Source: Bromus sterilis (lineage: Eukaryota; Streptophyta; Magnoliopsida; Poales; Poaceae). From it: DNA of 64,000 nt. The stretch spans positions 258,975,016 through 259,039,015 of the forward strand of contig OX465597.1 in assembly GCA_950022295.1 (NCBI GenBank). The letters run 5' to 3'. A model generated the notes under the pieces. The model worked only from the letters and a program-made list of their open reading frames with translations. It did not search any database and was not told the origin of the DNA. This document shows positions 58,666-64,000 of this stretch, piece after piece (positions within the stretch are counted from its first letter, which is position 1; every line of letters starts with the position of its first letter). The translations under genes were made by a program, and so were the position numbers.

Positions 58666-61600
58666 ATGAGAGCTATCGCCTGGAACTGCCGAGGTATGGG
58701 CCGGGGCCTCGGCAATAGGCAAATGATGTTCCTGGCCAGAATGATCCGTTCGACGCGTGCACAGGTAACTTTTATTTCATAAATTAAATCATCAAATATA
58801 CAATCTCATGATCTTGTTAACCGTTTCGATGTAACTAATAGCTTCGTTGTTTCATCTAGAGGTTCCTCGGGTGGCCTTTGGCTCATGTGGACGGATGACC
58901 TATATATATCTATCAAGCATGCTAGCTTCCACTATATATTAGCTAATGTTACTGACGTAGCTCTAGGTGTTCAGTTTTTCTTGGTTTGCATCTATGAAGA
59001 TCCGTACCATCGCCAGACTAGAGATATTTGGGACAGGGTGGCCAATTTTGTAATTGATAACCAGGGCAAACCTGTAGTTTGTATGGGCGACCTTAATGAT
59101 ATACTATATGACGCGGACAAGTTTAATGGTTGTACTAATATTTCTCGCATATCAGCTTTCAGAGCTTTAGTTAAAAACTGTGGTTTGTTTGATATTGGTT
59201 TTAGTGGTCCTGCTTACACTTGGAGAAACAATCATCATACCTCTACTCCTATTTATCAGCGTTTGGGTAGATGTCTTGTTAATTCTGATTGGCTAGCTAT
59301 TCATCCAAACACTAAAGTGCTAAATTTGCCCATTATTCTCAGTGACCATGCTCCCATTTTCATCACCACGGAAGGTAGATTCATTAAGCCTAGACAAACC
59401 TTTAAATTTGAAAAATGGTGGTTAATGGAAATGATTTTCTTGATGTGGCTAAAAATTCTTGGGAAAACTGTGGTTCACACAACTCTTTCAATACTAAGAC
59501 TAAATTATTGGCTGGTTCTTAAGCGTTGGTGCAGGAAGAAAAAACCTATCCAGCAGGAGCTTAATGATCTTTAAAAACGTATTGATCAAATTCAAATGAT
59601 GCCACCCAACCAGCAAGACCGCGCTCTGGAGTCATCTCTGTCCATAAGGTATGACCAAAACCTAACCAAGTTGGATCATTTCTACAGGCAAAGAAGTAAA
59701 AAGGGTTGGGCAAAGGGAGGTGATCGTAATACTCAGTTCTTCTACCGTGATGTTCTCAAACGTAAAAATAGAAACACTATTCTCTCGGTTAAAGATGATC
59801 TTGATGTCACTCACCAAAAACATGATATGATTTCTAAAACGTTTGTGAATTATTTTAAATTCATCTTCTCCTCTACTCACAATCAAATTGGTAGACCTTT
59901 TCTCCACTCCTCTCTCCCAGATCACTCTAATGATGATACCTACTCTATGCCTTCTAAAGATGAAATCTTTCAGATTCTCAAAGTTATGAAGCACAATGCC
60001 TCTCTAGGTCCAGATGGTTTCAATGTAGAATTCTATCTAGCTGCTTGGAATTGGATAGGTGATGAAGTGATTGGTTTGGTACAAGAATTCTTCAAAACGG
60101 GTATTCTTCCTCCACACACTGCTGACACGAATATTTCTTTAATCCCTAAGAAGCTGGTTCCAATTATGCCCACTGATTACAGACCCATAAGCCTTTGTAA
60201 TGTTATTTATAAAATTATTTCGAAAGAGATTGCCAACAGACTCAAACCTCACCTGCATGATTACATTGACATTGCAACAATTTAAAAGCAATAGGGGGAT
60301 CAGACAGGGTTGCCCCCTCTCCCCTTACCTTTTTGTTCTTGCGATTAATGAATTGTCTTTAGGCCTTAATGATGCTTTGTCTAACAATCACATTCAAGGG
60401 ATCTCGTTAGGACCAAATTGCCCTCCTGTCCACTCTTTGTTGTTCGCTGATGATTTACTTGTTTGTACGCAAGCTAATGTTCAAGAAGCCACTTTCATGG
60501 CCAATATTTTACACAGCTTTTGCAATGCTTCGGGTCAAACCCCGAATTGGTCTAAATCCTCTATTCTCTTCAGTTGCAATGTGTTTGGCCCTATTAAGCA
60601 GCAGATCAAAAATCTCTTTCAGGTTCCCGACATGTCATCCTCCTTTACCCACTTGGGACACCCTCTCATTCTGCCTGCTAAAAACAGAGCATCTGCCTAC
60701 AACCTTTTTATTGACAAATTCAGATATAAGCTTCCAACTTTCAAAGCTAACTTACTCTCCCATGCAGCTAGAATTGAGCTTATTAGATTGGTTTTTTCAG
60801 CTATTCTGGTTTATTACATGTCTAATATTATTTTCTCAAAGAAAATGATCTCTCAGCTAACGGCAATAGTCAGAACTTTTTGGTGGTCTGGAATCCGTGA
60901 TAATTCTGCAGGAAAAAGCTTATGTCTCAGGGCCTGGAAGGATATTTGTCATTCTAAAGAGGAGGGTGGTCTTGGTCTCAGAAACCTGCAGGCCATCAAT
61001 GAAGGGCTGATTCTTTCGGCAACTTGGAGAATTGCTGATGCGCCTGATTCTCACCTTCATCGGGTTCTCAAAGCTAAATATTTCTATGATACGTCTATTT
61101 GGAAAGCTGAGAAAAACACTCCTAAATCTGGTTTTTGGTCTTACGTGCTTAAGATGGTGCCCAAACTTAAAAATAATATGTCCATGAAAATCACTTCTGG
61201 TAACAGCTCCATTTGGAGTGCTTCTTGGTGTGTTGGTTGGGAGAATTCCCATGATCATCTGATTATTGAGGAACCGGGGTTTGTTTACCCTAGTAAAATT
61301 TCTGATCTATGGATCAACGGCCAAAAATCGTGGAACTCCTCTTTTGTCAACTCTTTGTTTAACCAACCATTGGCTTAGGCCATCATGCGAACACAGATTA
61401 TCAATAACGACGCTCCTGACATCATATGTTGGAATCTAACCCTTCGGGGATCTGCACTACTAAATCTACTTATAAGTTTTGTATGCAGGAATTGCAAGCT
61501 ATTCATAGAAATATTCCCACACAGATTTCCACTCAAATCATGCTTCTTCTTAAGGCAGTGTGGAAATCCAAAAACATAATTCCTAAGGTAAAAACCTTTG

Positions 61601-62590
61601 CTTGGAGACTGTTGAGAAAAGCTCTTGCGAATGATTTGAGAGCATGTCGGTTTTCTATTCATATCTATAAAAACTGTGCTAGGTGTGGTTAACCAGAGGA
61701 TGAATTTCACATTTTCTTCATCTGTCCTTTTGCTAAAGCTGTTTGGTTCTCCCCCCCCCCTTGGCATCTAAATTCTGAAAATCTAGTGCAGCCTATTACC
61801 ATCATGCATTCTGTTCTAAATAACATGCTAAATTCTGGACACCCGCATGCTTCCCTCCAAAACATTTTTAAATCTCTTTGGTTTTATGGAAAGCTAGAAA
61901 CGATGTAGTTTTTAAGAGGAAACAAGTTCTTCCCCATCAAATTCGCATTGCTGCAGCAATTCTTAATGATTTTTCAAACATTGCAACAACAGATTCCTCT
62001 AATGCTGGACTTGTTTTGCCTACTGCTAGGAAAACCCTTCTTGATATTAATTCTACACGTCTGCCTCCTCGGGGCACTACTGTTGCAAATGATTTGTTGA
62101 TTGTTGGTCCAAAAGTATACACTGATGCTTCTTTCCAATGCTCCAGAATCCCTGGCTTTCCTCAAGGCCATAAGGGCACTGGAGTTGGCATCTACTATTT
62201 ATTTATGCATGACTCGAAGGAGGTCTCTACATTCAAGCGCATGCTACTGCCACCGCCACTCCTCTCGAGGTGGAAGCTTTGGCGCTGCAACTTGCTGCTC
62301 TTTGTGCCCAGCAACTCCTACTTCCTCAACCAACTTTCTACACTGATTGCCTTACATTGGCGAAAATGTGCGCGAATAAGTACATACGACATTCTCAAGC
62401 TCTATAGAAAATCAGGCCTGCTGTTGCTGCTTTCCTGGCAGCCACTGCTTCTTCCCAAGCCTCAATTTTTCATGTCAAAAGAAATATCAACGGAGTCGCT
62501 CATAACTTAGCACAACAATCTCTCCCTCCGAATTCTGTTGTTATGCGGCGGCTCATGACAAAGCTAACTGCCTCATTGTATCTAAGTTAG
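58666..62590 (+). pseudogene. LINE ORF2 (endonuclease, reverse transcriptase, zf-RVT, RNase H), multiply broken
   Basis: Starts MRAIAWNCRGMGRGLGNRQ at 58666. TAA at 58780-58782 falls in the endonuclease, whose GDLND (59086-59100) and SDHAP (59341-59355) motifs survive. Paired frameshifts lie near 59423 and 59520, and a TAA lies at 59572. The reverse transcriptase keeps the IPKKLVPIMPTDYRPISLCN block (60142-60201). It then has an internal deletion at about 60280 that removes the segment with the first catalytic aspartate and changes frame. RGIRQGCPLSPYLF and the catalytic FADD (60443-60454) follow. A TAG at 61376-61378 and a TAA at 61690-61692 interrupt the zinc-binding domain, and a C10 run at 61751 sits next to it. 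RNase H keeps YTDASF near 62118 and ends at 62590 after another shift near 62225. Not functional. Confidence 0.85.
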
Positions 62591-62685
62591 CCTCTTTCAA
62601 TTCTGCGGGAATTGTCATCTCTACTGTACACTGTTTCTAAGATTCGATAAAGTTTACTTTAATGTTCAAAAAAAATGTAAATGGG

Positions 62686-64000
62686 AATGCAAATCTGTCC
62701 CCTAATATTATCTGTAGTCAGGAACTTCTATTGTTATTATATTACTATCTGGGTGTTGTGCAAATACCTGAATTTTTTTTACCACCTTTCAGATTTTAAA
62801 TTAGTTCTTGCCATTTTCAAATTGCAGCGAGTGGTGAATCACAAAGGAGTGACGCGCGCTTAATTGTCAGAGGGAAAATAATGGAACAAACTTCGATATT
62901 CGTGGCGCTACACAGTACATGATTTTTTTTTTTTGCCGAGGAAGCTCGATTCTTGTGATTGCACGTAGTGCATTTGGTTTTAGGGTTTAACAGTAAAGAT
63001 ATGTTTTACACTAAAACCATTGTGCCACGGTTACTTTGGATCAAATTTGCATGAGAATAATTACAAAAAGCATCATCAAGCGACGGAAAGATAACAAAAA
63101 TACGTATGCGCTGTTGCTACACACGAACAGTTAGCTAGTATTGATATTAAAAACATAAATCCCCTAGCAATTTTGCATGCCAATTTGCAGAAGTATATAT
63201 GTCAACTCTTTATCATTTCAACTAAATAATTGCAGTCAAAGATAACATCAATTGTCAATGGAATTCTAAATAATGTAAGTCTTTGTTGATTCTATGATGC
63301 CCCGCACGGTTGGTGCGGTACTTTTTTGTAAAATATTTTAGTGCAAATTTTTGGTTAAATGAAGCATGTATATTTGAAACAATAACTTTTGAACTAATAT
63401 ATGAATTTAATATAAATGTCATAATAAAATAAAAATTCCATGCATACATGTTGCATGCGGGTTTTTATTAAGAACAGTGGCATATTGAGATGGTTATTTT
63501 TTATGCATGTTGAATGATAAGGTGGCATGCTTGCATGTTGAGATAAATATACTAGTGAAGAGTAATGTGGCATGTATGATGAGGTGAAATATGTGCATGT
63601 TGAGAGAATTAGTAGTAGTAAGAAACAACTTTTTAAGAATGTAAGATTCACTTTTGAATGACAATATATTAAAATTACCTTTCTAAATGTATGTAGGCAC
63701 ACTAATTTGTGATAACCTTGCTAGTAATAGGATAGTTTTACTGTCAGCAAACGAAAGAGTGAGAACTTGCAAGGTCAATTTTTCATGATTGAAAGACATG
63801 TGAACAGTGATCTGTATTAGTACTATTTTCGTAGTTCCCAAGACAAAATTTGGTTAACCTCTGCCATCATTCGTTTGCATCTGCTGGCAATTTTATATTT
63901 TGTTATGCCAACGTAGAAATGAGTGACAATTTTATATTTGGTTATGCCAACGTAGAAATGACTTTATTAGAATGGAGCAATTGCACCGATACATTTTCTA
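62686..64000. other. AT-rich right flank, no gene seen
   Basis: Only short frames with no motif. A T12 run lies at about 62923-62934. A small hairpin, ccgcac-ggttg-gtgcgg, is at about 63303-63319. From 63470 to 63600 the phrases gtggcatg and gcatgttgagat recur irregularly. Confidence 0.4.
63887..63964. repeat. 39-bp tandem duplication
   Basis: Two adjacent copies of a unit containing caattttatatttKgttatg then ccaacgtagaaatga, differing at one or two bases. Confidence 0.85.

Larger units (their letters stand above)
55724..62674 (+). mobile_element. Plant L1-type LINE with decayed ORF1 and ORF2
   Basis: The element ends in an A8 tail at 62668-62675, preceded by gataaagtttactttaatgttc. The 11-mer atgtaaatggg after the tail (62675-62685) recurs at 55713-55723, giving the likely 5' boundary at 55724 and a length near 7 kb. 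ORF1 (57578-58630) and ORF2 (58666-62590) lie in the usual order. ORF2 carries endonuclease, reverse transcriptase, zf-RVT and RNase H domains, all broken. The first 1.8 kb is longer than a normal LINE leader and may hold an older insertion. If the 11-mer match is chance, the true 5' end could be nearer 57300. Confidence 0.7.

Noticed and set aside
54075..62674. Single twin-priming insertion producing both head-to-head elements
   Set aside because: The outer flanks do not share one TSD, the two A tails differ in sequence, and the two halves are not similar.
63295..63330. Small GC hairpin considered as a Helitron 3' end
   Set aside because: No CTRR terminus follows within the expected distance on either strand.

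Overview
This window looks like intergenic DNA from a large grass genome, most likely Triticeae (wheat, Aegilops, barley or rye). The evidence is nested LTR retrotransposons with tRNA-iMet and tRNA-Asp primer sites, plant L1-type LINE remnants, a Stowaway MITE and gene-like fragments that are all broken. I found no intact host gene, no rRNA or tRNA gene, no CRISPR array and no prokaryotic feature. Family names are deliberately generic because no library search was possible.

Left part (1-16140). A GC-rich promoter-like edge is followed by a decayed minus-strand gene carrying a 72-bp (24-residue) coding minisatellite. Next comes a ~1.9-kb unit, present twice in tandem and built internally from ~340-bp repeats. 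The first copy is split by a LARD-like LTR element (2170-12919) with ~4.97-kb LTRs and only 1.57 kb of non-coding interior. The second copy (13208-15090) is followed by a frameshifted gene with proline/glycine-rich repeats (15292-15958) and a polyadenylation signal.

Middle part (16140-39480). A gene-like minus-strand sequence (17040-17619 and 26936 onward) is interrupted by a minus-strand Ty3/Gypsy element (17620-26935). That element keeps gag-protease and a downstream extra ORF but lacks reverse transcriptase, RNase H and integrase. To its right lie a possible CACTA 3' end (to 28156) and the 3' end of another Gypsy element, probably Tat lineage, with an antisense Transposase_28-like ORF. Its single LTR is split by a minus-strand Copia element (30068-38363, TSD aaata).

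Right part (39380-64000). A Stowaway MITE precedes a minus-strand Gypsy deletion derivative (39479-53281, TSD ctatg) with ~2.05-kb LTRs and a 565-bp interior. Its left LTR is split by a plus-strand Copia element with decayed gag-pol (41059-50183, TSD gagtg). Further right, two non-LTR insertions lie head to head on one ~25-bp target. One is a 1.6-kb minus-strand retroposon with a 16-bp TSD, split by a ~470-bp hairpin element. The other is a ~7-kb plus-strand LINE with decayed ORF1 and ORF2. The last 1.3 kb has no recognisable gene.

Nothing here acts as a working gene set. The content is a record of successive insertions, readable from target-site duplications and nesting. Reading frames, motifs, LTR ends, PBS/PPT and TSDs were read directly; family assignments rest on motif recognition; insertion order and captured-gene ideas are inference.
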